Positions 22,546 to 35,450 are shown, numbered from the stretch's first letter. The stretch is 64,000 nucleotides of DNA from Papilionanthe hookeriana x Papilionanthe teres (GCA_022702705.1 CM040432.1:46898540-46962539); one strand, 5' to 3'. Notes: a model not told the origin generated them from the sequence alone. Made by a program: numbers and translations.

Positions 22546-22959
22546 TGATCCACTTTATAAATACAGACACACTCACACAAGTGTAAGTGCCAATCAAGTA
22601 GTTTGAGTACAATTTTTAAGGTTTGAGTTTTATTCAACTATTTAAAATTGAGATAAAAGTTCATAATTCTTACAATGTAAAATCTAAATATTTTTATTAT
22701 TTTTTAGTTTTGCTAGAAGACTCCTTCAAATTAATGATGAGCTTAGGTTTAAAAATCATTCAATTATGCTATAATATTATTGAAAATAGTCTTATTCTCT
22801 TTTAAGATCTTAATAAGTATTAAAGATTCTTATTACAGTTTTGTAACTTATATCGTGTAAAATCTGTCAATATTCCATATTTCTCAATTGATTGTAGCCC
22901 TTCAATAACAATATGCGTATTCTATCAAAGAAGTGTGTTAAGTTCTCTTCCAAAATTAC

Positions 22960-23080
22960 TAGATCACAATGAGTTTTAACATCCAACTGGCCAAATTGAA
23001 AGTAAATAAAATGCAAAAGGTTAACACATCAATCTTATTTCATTGATTTCATAAAAAACACATTTTAGATGGAGAAAATC
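22960..23080 (-). repeat. Possible diverged LTR fragment related to copies A-C
   Basis: AACTGGCCAAATTGAAAGTAAAT near 22988 resembles the LTR string AATTGGCCAGATTGAAAGTAAATT of copy B (29762). Too short to call firmly. Confidence 0.25.
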
Positions 23081-23089
23081 TCAAATAAA

Positions 23090-24340
23090 TACTAATCCAA
23101 ATTTTTGTAGACTTAGAAACAAAATATTTTCGTGAAACTAATATAGTTGTTCTAATTAAAATACTTGTTATAGAAAAAGAGATACTATTAAAACAATCGG
23201 AATTGCTTTCACCTGAAATCTTTTTGTCCCTGCCAAAACTCTTTCAAATGTTTCGTACATACTTGTTATGCCTCATTTACTCACACACATTATCAATCTC
23301 ACTTAGCATGCACTAGGATACATTAAGACTCTCTAAGACACGATCTGTGAAAATCTACTTAAGTGTTCCACGTGAGTTTACCACTCTTTCTCCTAAGAAT
23401 TCAAATTTAAACCACAAAAACAATTCCCATTGTGGCTGCTGCATCATGGTTGTGCAGTTATGACATTGTGATGCTTAAGGTCCAATGCTAAAGCTTTGAG
23501 ATCTTTTTTATAATAATTTGTTTTAGCATTGTTGTTTTTGTTGTGATGAACAAGAGGATGGTGTCGAGACGCTAGATGATGGTGTTAAGGATTTGATTAG
23601 TCAACACTAAGGCTTTGTGTTCTTTATCATTTTCTCATGATTCTCATATCTTAAAAGATGCTATGTTGTTGGGACATCTATAATTGAGGTGTTGGATTTT
23701 GGTGCTTAGGCACTAAATAGTTGGCATCAAGACTTTGAGTTCTCGAAAAAAAAAATTACTGTTAGGATACTTATCACAATGAGGCACTAAGCTCTGCATT
23801 GTGGTGTTGTATTTAATTTTATCTTCATATATTACATATTTTTATAAGTTTTGTATTGGTAAGTATCTAAAAGATGAACAAAAATGGAGCTGGGTCAATT
23901 TTACTAGAGCCAAACACTGCAGAGCTTTGCACCTAGGTTTTTTGATAAGTATCCCAACAAGAATCTCTTTTTGGAGAACTCAAGGTATTGGCACCAACTT
24001 TTAAGTGCCTAAGAACTTAGAACCAACGCCGTAATGCCATATGTCTAATGTTTAGATTATTCTGGGTGAACATCTAAACCATAGTGGCTTCATGCTCGTG
24101 ATGTCACAAGTATTGCCTAAACTGCTGTTGTTCCATATGGCAAAACCTTCAACCCAAAGAATGCTCCCTACAATCAACCCTTTGATCCAAGGTGGATATA
24201 TCATCCTTCAAGTCTTATTTCTACTCAAATAATGATCATGTAGATTTAGGGTGTGTATAGAAAGAAGCATGTTAGGCTGCTAAGGACAACTCCCCAATGC
24301 TCTTATAAGTGTGAATGAGCTTCTTCATTATCATGTTCTT
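23090..24340. other. AT-rich sequence, nothing recognised
   Basis: Loosely repeated phrases such as GGTGCTTAGGC and CTAAGGCTTTG recur at about 23450-24010, possibly an eroded tandem array. No gene or transposon is supported. Confidence 0.3.
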
Positions 24341-24349
24341 TAGAAAGAT

Positions 24350-24646
24350 CTATTCTTTCTCTGACTCCCCCAAAAATCCAAACTTCTCATAAATGTCATA
24401 GACAAGTGATGTGTCAATCCCAGTGGTCATTCTTCCATAATTCATATAGAGCATTAAGCTCATGATAGGCCGATTAATGTCAATAGTCATTAGTCTTTGG
24501 ATTGAAAATTTTAAAGTAATGCGATCCTTTGTTATCTCGTTCATATGTGAACTAAATAACAGCATGGCAGAGATAATGGAATGATACACATTGGATTCAA
24601 ATGTAAGTACTTTGGTAGAGAAATTAATGAGTTTCTTTACTTGCAC
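24350..24646 (-). pseudogene. Diverged relative of ORF-B (post-pol ORF fragment)
   Basis: A 98-codon frame contains LINFSTKVLTFESNVYHSI, then MNEITKDRITLKFSIQRLMTI. This aligns with the ORF-B block VNFPLSMLNALSKAWHYFIC and HSEVTRDRATLNFGIQ, with about the same spacing. It therefore appears to be a fragment of the same family from a more distant retroelement. I see no pol or LTR sequence immediately beside it. Confidence 0.5.
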
Positions 24647-24649
24647 ATT

Positions 24650-25310
24650 CCATTAAACACTTGAATAAGTAAGATTTGAAAATGCAAGATATCATTAAGA
24701 ATTTTAAAAAATTCTATGATTACTGGTTGAATAATTAGTTTTTAATCACTGACTTTCATCCGATAAGTAAGATTTCCAGCTGAAATTAGTGAATAACAAA
24801 ATATCATGTCGATAAATAGTTGGCAGCTGAAAATGAGTAAGCCAGTAAAAATATTGCCTAACTTTTTAGCCATTAAATATTAACAACTAATTTTTATGTT
24901 GTTGGTTGAATACCAATAGACATTTCCCAACACTAGATATTTCCAACACTAGATTAGGTCACTAAATGTTAATGAATAAATATTGATAAATATTTACTAA
25001 CATTGGATTAGCAACTAATTTATCAATTGGTAAAACATTGAGGCATAAAAAACAGTAACAACTAAGCCAAAAACGTAAAATACAAAAAAAGACACATAGC
25101 ATAAGAAATTTTACACACCTGATACACACAATAAATTGAATAATATTGACATCCACATCATCTCATAATAGTGTGAGAACACACAAAAATAATCACATTG
25201 AATGAAAAAATTGCAAACAAAATAGTATCCACAAATCTTTCAACACAATGATATTAATATAAGAAATTAAAAATACAAATTATTCTGATCTAAAGACACT
25301 AAAAAAAAAA
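24650..25310. other. AT-rich sequence with short inverted motifs
   Basis: Repeated short motifs (CCAGCTGAAA, GGCAGCTGAAA, GTTGGTTGAATA) between 24720 and 24960 recall subterminal repeats of a DNA transposon. No termini were found. No gene seen. Confidence 0.3.
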
Positions 25311-25311
25311 A

Positions 25312-25647
25312 CTAACCATCATTGGGGTCATCCTCCTTGTCCACTTCTATCACAATTGTCTTGCCAAGGTGATGTACCTGGCACTGCATCCTGTGAAAGG
25401 TTGCCTCTAAGCTCTCAACTCTAGCTTCACTGGGTTGGTCCTTCTCTCTCATACTGTACTCAATCTTTGGTGAATATGACAACACTATTGTTAAGTTCAT
25501 TGTCAACAGATGATATACTCTCACTAGAATGAGAGTGATGTGTCTCAACAAGAAATCCATGGGATTTGGGGTTATACACCCTCCCATTCTTTCTCCCTTT
25601 GGCAATCTCCATCGATAACATTTGCTACAACATGAACACTCACCCAT
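25312..25647 (-). pseudogene. Possible CACTA-type plant transposase C-terminal fragment
   Basis: The 111-codon frame ends with EARVESLEATFHRMQCQV, a short helical stretch, and an acidic tail (DKEDDPNDG). Another frame upstream reads KGRKNGRVYNPKS, resembling the GRVYGLG block of Ptta/En-Spm-type transposase proteins. Both are short, so this is a tentative call. It lies directly before Cassandra LTR sequence. Confidence 0.3.
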
Positions 25648-25900
25648 TAAGGTAGTGTTTGCTTTGGCCTAGTGGCCTCATGATTTTGCCTCGTTAGTGG
25701 AACTTTCCAGGAGATCACATATCCTAGGAATGCTCCATCACGACCACACCTAAATTTATATTTTCTAATGAGATTCCACCATTACATCAAAAGGCTCCTT
25801 AATATTTAAGAGTTTAGCATATATTACTTAAGATGTTTTACAATCTCTCCCACTTAAGTAACTGACATTCTCATCAGTTATCTATACCCAAAATCATCCA
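25623..25900 (-). mobile_element. Cassandra TRIM, solo or partial LTR
   Basis: A 278-bp unit similar to the LTRs at 26725-26998 and 27151-27430. Its minus strand contains a degenerate 5S rRNA-like region: the plus strand shows TTTCCAGGAGATCACATATCCTAGG followed by a CTAATGAGATTCC block, the complement of the 5S 3' half. No paired LTR is seen at the expected distance, although a little internal sequence follows. Confidence 0.65.
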
Positions 25901-26724
25901 TTAGGTAGATATGACTCTAGAGATGGATGTGAATATAATAATTTTAAAATTTACCATTATATCCTTTAATTAAATTATAATAACATTTTTATTCAAATAT
26001 CAAACCCCACTTTCACTATCACATTTTTGTAGAGAGAGGAAGTGAGAGAAAAGTTTTATTTGAGAGAGAGAAAGATATTGTTGGAGGTTATAGAACCGAT
26101 TTCATTCATCAGGCAAGTTGGGAAAATTATCTAGCTCTAGATAAACTACTTAAAATCTATTGTAGTATTCAATATACAAAATAAAAAATAAATCAAACAT
26201 AACAATCATCATGTGTAGTATCCATCACAATGTCGGTATAAGAATTTGTAATAGTAAATATATACAAAGTAGTAGTTTAAGCAACATGATATTAGAAATA
26301 CATTAAAAAATATGAAATGAAAATTAATTTCTTTATCTGAATTATTTCTTGATTTTTTCCTTCACTTCTTATACCTCCACTTACACTTATACCTCCAATT
26401 ATGTTTATTTTTTATGACCCTTATAACTCCACTTCCAATTATATCGCTAGTTGTTCAGATCTATTCAGGCATACAAAGTACATAAATTGATAATTATATA
26501 GATGCAAAAAAGCTCTTATAACTCCACTTTATTGTATGTAACATGTAACCAACCAATTACAACCACCTGTACTTCACTCATATTTATTTTTTTTGCACTT
26601 ATTTTTGATATAGAAGAGTACAAATGCCTATAATTTTGAAATTTATAAATATCACAACATTTTATGTAAATCATTACAAACCAATAGGCTACTATTACAC
26701 TGCTTCATCATTCAAATTTATCTA
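25901..26724. other. AT-rich spacer between Cassandra units
   Basis: Low-complexity sequence with no coding signal. Near 26340-26450 the phrase CTTATACCTCCACTT and variants recurs several times. Confidence 0.35.
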
Positions 26725-27790
26725 TGACGACCTAAACACTCACTCGTTAAAGTATTGTCTGCTTTGGTCTAGGGGTCTCAGAATTTTGCCATATTAGTGT
26801 AACTTTCCATGAGGTCACCCATCCTAGGAGTGATCCATGACAAGAACACTTAACTTTGTAGTTTCTAATGAAATTTCACTATTATATCAAAAGAAGCCTC
26901 ATTGCTTAAGAGTTCTACTTCAATCTAATTAATGGCTTCATAATCTCTCTCAAAAATACTTGACATCCTTGTCTATTTTCTATAACTAGAATCATCCATC
27001 AGGTAGATATATCTCTAGAGGAAGACCTTACAGATTCATAAGGTGGCTCCCACCATGTAGCACTTTTTCCCATCCAGTGTTCAAGAAGTGGCTCCAATGG
27101 CAAAACACTTAGTTCCCATATTTTGGCTGGTGCAATTCTCTGATATCATTTGTGGTAATCCGAACTCTCACCCATCAAGGTATTTTTTACTTTGAGCAGT
27201 TAGCCTCATGGATTTGCCCCATTCATGTAAGTTTCCAGGAGGTTACTCATCCTAGGAATGCTCCATCATGAGCACACTTAACTTTGGAGTTTCTAATGAA
27301 ATGCAACCGTAACACCAAAAAGTACGTCAATGTCTAAGAGTTTTGGCTTCAATCTACTTAAGGGGGTTAACAATCTCCACCACTGAAGTATTATACATTC
27401 TTGTCAGTTTTATATACCCAAAATAATCTACTAAGCATACAAAATTCCAAATGCAAGAAGTGGCTTCCAGTATGAAGCACTTTGTCTTATCTAGGGTTTG
27501 AGAGGTGGCTCCTCCCATGACATAACAATTTATTCCATGCGGCACTTAGTTCTCATCTTCTAGTTGCTATTTTGCTTTAATATCATTTGGGATATTTCAG
27601 ATTCTCACTCATCAAAATATTATCTGCTTTGGCCAATTGGACTCATGTATTGCTCCATTGGCATGTCTTCCTAGTAGGTCACCCATCCTAAGAGTGCTTC
27701 AGAATGAACACGCTTAACTTTAGAGTTTCTATTAAAATTAAAAAATTAAACCAAAATATTCTTCGATGTTTGAGTTCATCTTTGTTCTGC
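26725..27790 (-). mobile_element. Tandem Cassandra TRIM array (three LTRs)
   Basis: Three LTR-like units start at 26725, 27151 and 27598, spaced 426 and 447 bp, separated by internal regions of about 152 bp (26999-27150) and 167 bp (27431-27597). Sense is minus. The string TGATATCAGAGAATTGC (complement of 27134-27150) right after an LTR end is a primer-site-like match to initiator tRNA-Met. Each LTR holds a 5S rRNA-like segment (plus-strand view GGTCACCCATCCTAGGAGTG and CTTAACTTTGGAGTTTCTAATG). Cassandra elements are known for 5S sequence in the LTR; they encode no protein. The last unit is truncated. Confidence 0.75.
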
Positions 27791-29039
27791 TTAAAAGCAT
27801 GCACAATACCTAGCTCGTTTTAACTTCTAGCATAAATGGATTAAACTTTGCATATATGCGGTACATTTTAACTTCATTGATAAATAGAGGATTATTATTT
27901 TTGCTCCTCGATCAGGAACATGATCAAAGTGCTCATAGTTGAACATAAACACATTCTACACAAACTTGCCTAGATATTGCAATTGCACTGCTTTTTAAAG
28001 AATACCATAGCAGTCGATCTCATTATTAGAGTGGGTATTTTCTTTAACAAAAATACAGTAGTTATACATCTTATTTCCTTCAATTTGGGAACTCATGTGA
28101 AATATGTTTCTATTCACATTCAATATTGTTTGAGTAACAATGTTGTGAGGCTCCTTGGCAAGATCAAATAAACTTTGATTCTTAACTCCATGCCTTCAAT
28201 TTTGAGTCTACTTGAATATTTGAAAAGCATTTTTAATTTAAGTGTTCAAATTTCATACGACCTACAATGGAGAGGTGTGGAAGACTACATAGAGAAGTTT
28301 TGAAGTTTCCCACTTATAATTGAATACAACATTAAAAAATAATATATCATTCTGAAGGATGAAGATATTGCCCTACAATGGATCTAATCTCAAAATATTT
28401 CACTAATCTGTGGGGTTGTATAAACCATTTTTTCCCTTACTATAAAAGGGCAGATTTTATATTGATTTTGGGGTCTGGTACCTCTAAGGAGTTAAGCATC
28501 TTTAGTGAATTATGTTCATGGAAAGGATAAATCTTACTTAAAATAGTCTTTATTCCTTTTCGTGGAATCAATAGTATATATCAAGACTGTTATGTTAAAT
28601 TTTAATTGTGATAGCTCAATCTTGGAACACTTATTAATGTAAGCACACAGAGGAAAATTAGGGAGCATCGGATACTAGAAGACCAGATGGTTGCTCTAAT
28701 CTATTTAATTGTTAGGCTTGATAAATTTGAATGTGAAATGATGATTTTTTCTAAGTTGATAAAATTTTAAAAATTTAGGATTTATATTTGATGGGACGAG
28801 CTAACGAAAAAGTTTAGGAGAAATTAGTTCTATAGCATGACTAATGAAACTATCTCAGAACCTATGTTAAGGTGAGTTCTACCAATAAAGTAGAAGCTAT
28901 AACCTAGCATAAAGGGTAGGAATTATGGCTTGCATTCCAACTATGGAATGAACCCAGTTTTCCTCTCTTTGAGTTACAATCCTCCTATAATAGGCTGACT
29001 ACTAACATTTCATATGCTTTCAAACCATAAGTCTAGTCA
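27791..29039. other. AT-rich sequence, nothing recognised
   Basis: No gene, RNA or transposon could be supported. The last five bases (to 29044) are the target duplication of copy B. Confidence 0.35.
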
Positions 29040-29044
29040 CATGC
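29040..29044. other. Target site duplication of copy B, left
   Basis: CATGC, repeated exactly at 42629-42633 on the other side of the element. Confidence 0.85.
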
Positions 29045-30602
29045 TGACCCACTTTTAATATGTTTGCAATTTATGTTTATAGCAACGGCACCAAAAACTT
29101 GATCCCGCTTTAAATATAGATATATGATTTAATGTATAATATGGATTCTACACAAGTATATGTATCGTATCAAGTAATACAGGGCTCTAGTGGAGTCCTG
29201 ATTATCGATCCCACAGGGAAGTTTTTAACATATTTGTTATCAGCTAAATTTAAAGGAATTACTTACGAATAAAGTGAACAGAAATTCAAAGTAACTATAG
29301 TAAACTAAAGTAAAATAATGCTTGAAATAAGTTGATTTAAATAATTCAGAAAAAGTATCCTTCTCCTTGTTTTTAGAAAATTAAGTGAATGATGAATTTA
29401 AATAGAATTCTTATTATATTGTGACAACTAGGAGCATTCTTATTCTTTACCCTTTGGTCCAGGTGCAAAGAACATCGACTAATCCTATGTTTGATCATCG
29501 AATGCACGGCTAGGCCGGGAGGATATCGTCGCCACTTCGAGCTCCCACGTTCCCCTCACCCGAGGGCTAACATCTACACTTCAGCTCTCAAACAATAGGA
29601 CCGAATTGAATATTTTAGTCTGTCACTCTAAAATGTCCAATTCTACGTCCGATAATTAATATTTCTTTATTTATTTGCACCCGCCTTCCAAGGCTTTTGA
29701 CTTCCCTGAATATTGGATGTAATTTTTACTATAGTTGATAATGCAACATATTTTAACTACTCAATTGGCCAGATTGAAAGTAAATTAAGTTTTAAGTAAA
29801 AATTATCACAATTTATTTATATTATATTAGGTGCTTCTATTTAATTTCATCAATCCGCATAATTTTCATAAACAAAGAGAAAAACTAAGAAAACTACTCA
29901 GAATGCATGGGAATAAAACAAAGCATGGATTTCATTTAAAGTTAACAACAATAAACAAAGATACTTATCTTAATTTCCTCCCAATGCGTACTCTCAAGTT
30001 CCTTTCGACTTTTCCTTCTAAGTACAACAAACTAAATAGCACTCAATTAAACTAAGGAACTCACTAAACACACTCAAACTCACTAAATTAGACACACACA
30101 AATGACACTTAAGACACTAGAAAGACACACACAAATGACACTTAAGACACTATAAAGACACACTAAATCACTAGAATTCGGCCTCTATTTATAGAGGTAA
30201 GCAAAGGTCCAAGGGGTGCGTAAACACCTCTTCAAAAAGTGTCCAGATTCAATGTATTTGTATTTTGAACTGTCTCGCCGTCGGCGGGAAACGCTCTCGC
30301 CGTCAGCGGGGCTTCTAGAAGGTCTTCAAACCGCGCGATCTCGCTGTCGGCGAGGTAGTTATAGTTCCTTCAGAAATTCTCCTCACGATCTCGCCGTCGG
30401 CGGTCTCGATCTCGCCATCGGCGACTTAGTTCAATTTGCATGAATTTCCTCCTTTTTGATCCAAATTTGCTTCATTTCATGTTTTTTGCTTCCATCACTT
30501 ATAAATCTTCATTCCTACAATAAAATAAAGAAAATACCTTTCTTTAAAGTGCAATTTCATCAAAAATAGATATGAATTTCTTAATGTATTTTTCTGTGAT
30601 CA
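29045..30602 (-). repeat. 3' LTR of copy B
   Basis: About 1,558 bp from TGACCC to TGATCA in plus-strand view. Palindrome cluster about 30277-30428, TATA-like CTATTTATAG at 30185-30194. Confidence 0.93.
30277..30428 (-). repeat. Palindrome cluster in the 3' LTR, copy B
   Basis: Units such as CTCGCCGTCGGCGGG and CTCGCTGTCGGCGAG. The 75-codon frame across it is repeat-derived and not a gene. Confidence 0.73.
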
Positions 30603-30618
30603 AAATCCCCCAAACTTA
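30603..30618 (-). promoter_or_regulatory. Polypurine tract of copy B
   Basis: The sense strand reads TTAAGTTTGGGGGATTT immediately before the 3' LTR. Confidence 0.78.
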
Positions 30619-31952
30619 ATTATTACTTGTCCTCAAGTAATTTTAATACTAAATAAAAATAATGATTTCTATAATAGAATTTTTCAACTCGTATAATATG
30701 AATTAAATTTAAATAACATTATAATAAAGTTAAATATAAATATTTCGAGTAATTAAATTAACTTTATAGATATAAGATTATTTAGTTATCGTGTCTAAGA
30801 TTTCTAACTTTCTATTTATTTCGTGAATGACTATATTAAAAATAGTAAATTACTTAAGATATTTAGATGATAGGAAATTCAAGAAAACACTATTTAGTAA
30901 AATACTAATCCACAAATATAAGCTTAGAAATATAATTAAGTTTTACCCTTTAGGTTGAATCCATTGAAGCCAATTTTTGATAAGGCATCTCCTCAAGCTT
31001 CTCCTCACTTTATGTTTTTCTTTTCTTTTCTTTTCTTTTTGGATTGACTTTCAATCCTTCTTTTTCTTTTTCTTTTTCTTTTTCAAGTGAGGATTACTGT
31101 ATCTGGATAGCCTGTTAATAATTTTGAACTTCAATTTCTCTTCCTAAATTTGAAACTTAAAATATTTCTTTGCTTATATATATATTTCATAGCATTTACT
31201 TCATTGAGTTTCTATCATTTCTTTTTCACTTAAATACTTAAGAATTTTTAATTTCAAAATATAGTTTTCCTTACTTTAAATAGTTTACTATATTCTTATT
31301 CCTTTTAACAAAATATCTTATTCCATTAATTAATTGAATTACTAGAAATATTTTCTTTAACTTTATATAATAATTAAATAAAGTAACTCATGTTTATTGA
31401 ATTGAAAACTACTATAGAAAATCATTTAATAATAATTTTTGAAAATAGAAATTAAGAACAATTTTAATAATTAAATTTGTATTTTTACCTTCCCCCAAAC
31501 ATAAATTTTTCTATCTATACTACATTGTGAAAAAGGGAAAGTATATATTAAAATTCATCATACCTTTGGGCTTTAGGTATTTCTTTTCGAAATTTTTGTG
31601 AGCTTTTTCATTACTTACGTAACTCCGTACCGTTAGTATTCTTCCACATATAATATTTAAAAGAAAGTGCGTGGATGAAATTTTAAAATAAGTATCAAAC
31701 ATAACAAAGAAAACTTAATTTATTACTACACATACATTTAAAACTTAAACAATACATTAAAGAAAGACTAACATCCTATATATATAAAAAATTGCAACTA
31801 ATTTAACACACAAGAAATCTAACATCAATAACATAAGAAAACATACCAACATCCATAGTCTCTAGAAAGTACGGAATAATCACATCCAAAATAATAAAGT
31901 TTCCCAAAATAACAACAAATCTAAACAAACCAAACAAAAGCTATAATCTTCT
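30619..31952 (-). other. Noncoding tail, copy B
   Basis: Alignable with copies A and C. Contains a second polypurine-like tract (31488-31510, sense TTTATGTTTGGGGGAAGGT) and a polypyrimidine run (about 31016-31084: CTTTT and CTTTTT repeats) bracketed by CCTCAC and GTGAGG. A small perfect hairpin GGATTGA-CTT-TCAATCC is at 31052-31068. Confidence 0.6.
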
Positions 31953-33130
31953 GCAACAAACCAACATCCATAGTCATCTCCCTGATCTCCAAGTTGAGAA
32001 GGCTAAGCAGGCTGGTACTGTGAATAACGGGGACACTCAGGAAAGACAACATCTAAATCACCACTCCTATATCGACGTTCAGCTTCATAGTATGCAATCT
32101 CGTACTCTGAATGTCGCCGGAGATATTCGCTATCATAATCGTGTCTTCTCTCCAAGCCTCCGATCCTTTCGATCTATATGCTCAAATCATCTTTCCATAT
32201 TTTCTCCAAATAACTCAAAACTCTTTCTACTCGGGGTTAATTCATTCATCGGATCTTGAAGGGTAGGAGTGGTGTACCGAGGGGGTGGTTCATAACTAGT
32301 AGAGGGTATATCTCTACTCGAAGAAGGTACATAATCCTCGTCCCGCATCTCCATCCTCCGTGGGATTCATATTTCTTTATATTAACTCCGAGTAAGGGAT
32401 TTCATAGGTTCAATCCATTCCTCATCATCTCTTGCCTCTACCCCGTATAATTGGCAAAGTGCATAGATAAGACCAGGATGTCCTAGTCCTCCTCCACTTT
32501 CATTTCTAAGCAATGGCTAATATGTTTTTATATATAACATTTCCCACATTAATACTCTTCCGGTTATGAATACGAAATTCGGAATCGTTTCATCTCTTGT
32601 TACCTCACTATGGTGGTAGGTAGGTAACAAAGTAGAACAAATAAAATAATGCCAAGCTTTAGATGTTGCATTTAGCATAGAAAGATGGAAGTTTACCCGT
32701 TCCTACTGCTTTATCTTCCAGACTCCTTTCCCATCAGTGAGAAAGTTGATCACCTCTTCCAATGGTCCTTCCATAGATCCAAAAGTTTCATATTCGCTGG
32801 TATAGGTTTCTCATACTTCATAATGAGCGTTTATTCTAGTAGTGTTGAAATCTACAAAAATTCTCTAACCTTAACCGGTGTATCTTCAGCCTGTGTTAAA
32901 TTTGCATAAAATTCCTTTACTACTTCTACAGCTGCTCTGTTGGTAACGAAATAGAAATTTTCCCATCCTCGCTCCTAAATGATTCGCTCAACTTCTCCTC
33001 CCGGATTCTCGAAAACTCGATCTCGAATGCATTTTCTTGCTCGTATGTTTTGAAAATATCGCGTTTGTGCTCTTGCATTAATGAATCGGGTTTCGTCATA
33101 ATCTATTCGTCGCTTTTGTCGCGGAGCCAT
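31953..33130 (-). pseudogene. ORF-B, copy B
   Basis: ATG at 33130 (MAPRQK...) begins a frame with an Arg-rich N-terminus, RARKCI.DRVFENPGGEVERI and WENFYFVTNRAAVEVVKEFY. Later blocks include AWHYFICSTLLPTYHHSEVT and GLGHPGLIYALCQLYG (near 32450-32500). Several in-frame stops and shifts interrupt it. The end is estimated from alignment with copies A and C. Function unknown. Confidence 0.7.
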
Positions 33131-33457
33131 TTCTCGATCTCGTGAAATTTGCAAAAATCTTAACTAAACTCTAAAATATTACTAAGAAGGCTTCCTACAA
33201 CAACTAAAATCCATTTAAATCAATTTTTATGAAATTCTTCCAAGTATTTTCTCTACATTTCGAAATTTTTCAAAATTCTCCAATGTAGAAGAAATCAATG
33301 GTGAAAATAAAAAATTTTTGCATAGGAGTGAAGTTCTTATTAAGGGAAGATGAAATCCGGTGTCAAAAAGTGTTGAAATCACCTTAAATCCGAGATCTCT
33401 CAAGCCTTTAGTCGGTTTTTTCGAAAATTTGAGGAAAGGGATGATGAATAGTGTCGG

Positions 33458-33469
33458 TTGACCGGTCAA
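33458..33469. promoter_or_regulatory. Palindromic double W-box, copy B
   Basis: TTGACCGGTCAA, identical to copy A and at the same relative place. Confidence 0.5.
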
Positions 33470-33489
33470 ATATAGGTCTTTTTACGTTC

Positions 33490-33641
33490 TCGCTGTCATC
33501 AAGATTTTTCACGCCATCGGCGAGCTAATTAATTTCATAAGCCAAAAGTTTCGGGAAAAATCCACCGTCGGTGAGCTCGGTTTCGCTGTCAGCGGGTTTT
33601 CTCGCTGTCAGGGAGATAATTCTCGCCATCGGCGAGCTCCC
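33490..33641 (-). repeat. Palindrome cluster between ORF-A and ORF-B, copy B
   Basis: About five degenerate units in plus-strand view (CTCGCTGTCATCAAG, CGCCATCGGCGAGC, CACCGTCGGTGAG and others). The most eroded of the internal clusters. Confidence 0.68.
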
Positions 33642-34041
33642 AAAAATTTTAAATTCTTGAAATTCGTCAATCATTTTCAACCTCGAATTGCCCTTAATCA
33701 ATCTTTCGATAACTTAATTTAATAATAATACGAAGATTAGATACTTATACTCACAAAAAGTCACACAACACAAACAATATAACTTTATATATGAAATCCA
33801 TGGGATTTACAAATTTCACACTAATAACTTAACACATACTTAACTTAAATGTTCAAATCCATAATACTCAGCATCGCAATCCACACCACAACACTCTAAA
33901 TGCTGAGACATAACAATTTACATAAAATCTCATCAATTCTGAGATGATCAAATCAAATTTCGACTCATAATAAAATCTAACTCCAAATCAAACACACACA
34001 TATATATATATACAAATATAACATAAACATAGAAATCTTTC

Positions 34042-35191
34042 CTACTCTTCAGTGTCTGAACTAACATCTTCTCTGATATTTCCGATGCGACGCAGGTGCA
34101 CAAATAAATTGTAGAAAGACCTGAAAGGGAATTCCGCAAGAGTTCTTCATTAATCCATCCTTTCGTCTTAGTAGATGAATAAAACCGGCCTCTAGATGTC
34201 CAATATGATCAAAGTGCTCCTTCATTCTCCAATCAATATGATCAAACATATCGTAGATATTGTCAATGGAATTCATCACATTTTGCAATTCTTTCTCCAA
34301 TCCTTTAATCTTCTTCGAATGAAATTAGTCTTATCAGCAAAGGGTCTTGCTAAAGGATTGTTCTCGTGATGCTCGTCGAAATAATAGTAATCTCATCATT
34401 GTTATCCAAAGTGGGAAACATATCGTAGGATCCAGGGGTTTCCATGGTAAAAGTACTTTTTCCCAAGCCTCATAAGAAACTTCGTACCGATCGCATAAAG
34501 CAAATATAGTAGATGGGTGTCCAAGTCCATGCACCGACCCATGCACAATTAATCCCAATGCGTACTTTACTATTATCGATCCAACATCGATAGTAATCCA
34601 ATTTGAATACAGTAGTTTAAAAAAGCGCATTCCTTTGAAACTTTATTTACTCTCATGGTAGGTAATAATTTCGATGATATAAAGAAATGCCAAGCTTTGA
34701 GACAGGGTTAAGAAGTGATGCAGAAAAACTGACATACCCGTCTTCTCGTAACTCCCAATCATCCGGTTCGTCGGTCAGGTATCTATAGATTTCGTTCGTA
34801 TTGTATCTTGAAGGCACAAAGTTGGAATAATGACAAACAGAGGTATTTTCTATAGAAAACAATTCATTTACCCTTGCAGGAGTAAATGTTACCCATCTTC
34901 CTCTAACGTACACATTTCCATTATTGATCACATGTAAATTGGAGTAAAACTCTTTAACTATCGGTATAACTACGACGGATGTCGTATAACAAAATACCTC
35001 CCAATGCCGCTGTGCGATCATTTCTTCGATTTTTGTAGTAGAATTCTCTACTCCTCTGTTGAAAAATCCTCTTTCTTTAATAAGTCTTTTCTTCATCAAG
35101 CCTTTGTTGAAGATTCGCTGTGCCTCCGAACTGACAAATTTTCTCCGGTTGAAAACTTCGCCTTTGTGGTTTCTAAGAATTTGGTGGCCAT
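34042..35191 (-). pseudogene. ORF-A, copy B
   Basis: The start ATGGCC at 35191 matches copies A and C, but a one-base deletion soon shifts the frame. The long open frame (34653-35303) therefore reads into it from upstream. It contains RRKFVSSEAQRIFNKGLMKK, WEVFCYTTSVVVIPIVKEFY and VYVRGRWVTFTPARVNELFS. The C-terminal part (34061-34630) has GLGHPSTIFALC and a helical stretch, then ends in an acidic tail. Same family as ORF-B; function unknown. Confidence 0.72.
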
Positions 35192-35335
35192 TTCTGGATG
35201 GAAAGGATTGGTCTCTAGTCGTTCCTAAGGAAGAAAATGGTGTAAAATCGGATTTGGAATAATTTCTTACGAAGGAATGGCTTAGATCCGTCCAAAACCG
35301 CATGAAAAATCTTTAAGAAACCAAATTTTCATTTG

Positions 35336-35450
35336 CCTCGCCGTCGGCGGGAAGTTCCTCGCCGTCGGCGACTTAGTTATAAAACTGACTGAAGTAATGG
35401 TCCATGATCTCGTTGTCAGCGGGCTCGAGCTCGCTGTCGGCGAGATTTGT
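35336..35450 (-). repeat. Palindrome cluster between pol and ORF-A, copy B
   Basis: Four copies of the near-palindrome in plus-strand view, including CTCGCCGTCGGCGGG and CTCGCTGTCGGCGAG. No clear TATA box follows before the ORF-A start. Confidence 0.75.

Noticed and set aside
25636..27720. 5S rRNA genes on the minus strand
   Set aside because: The 5S-like part is incomplete and degenerate and lies inside repeated LTR units with a primer site, as in Cassandra elements.
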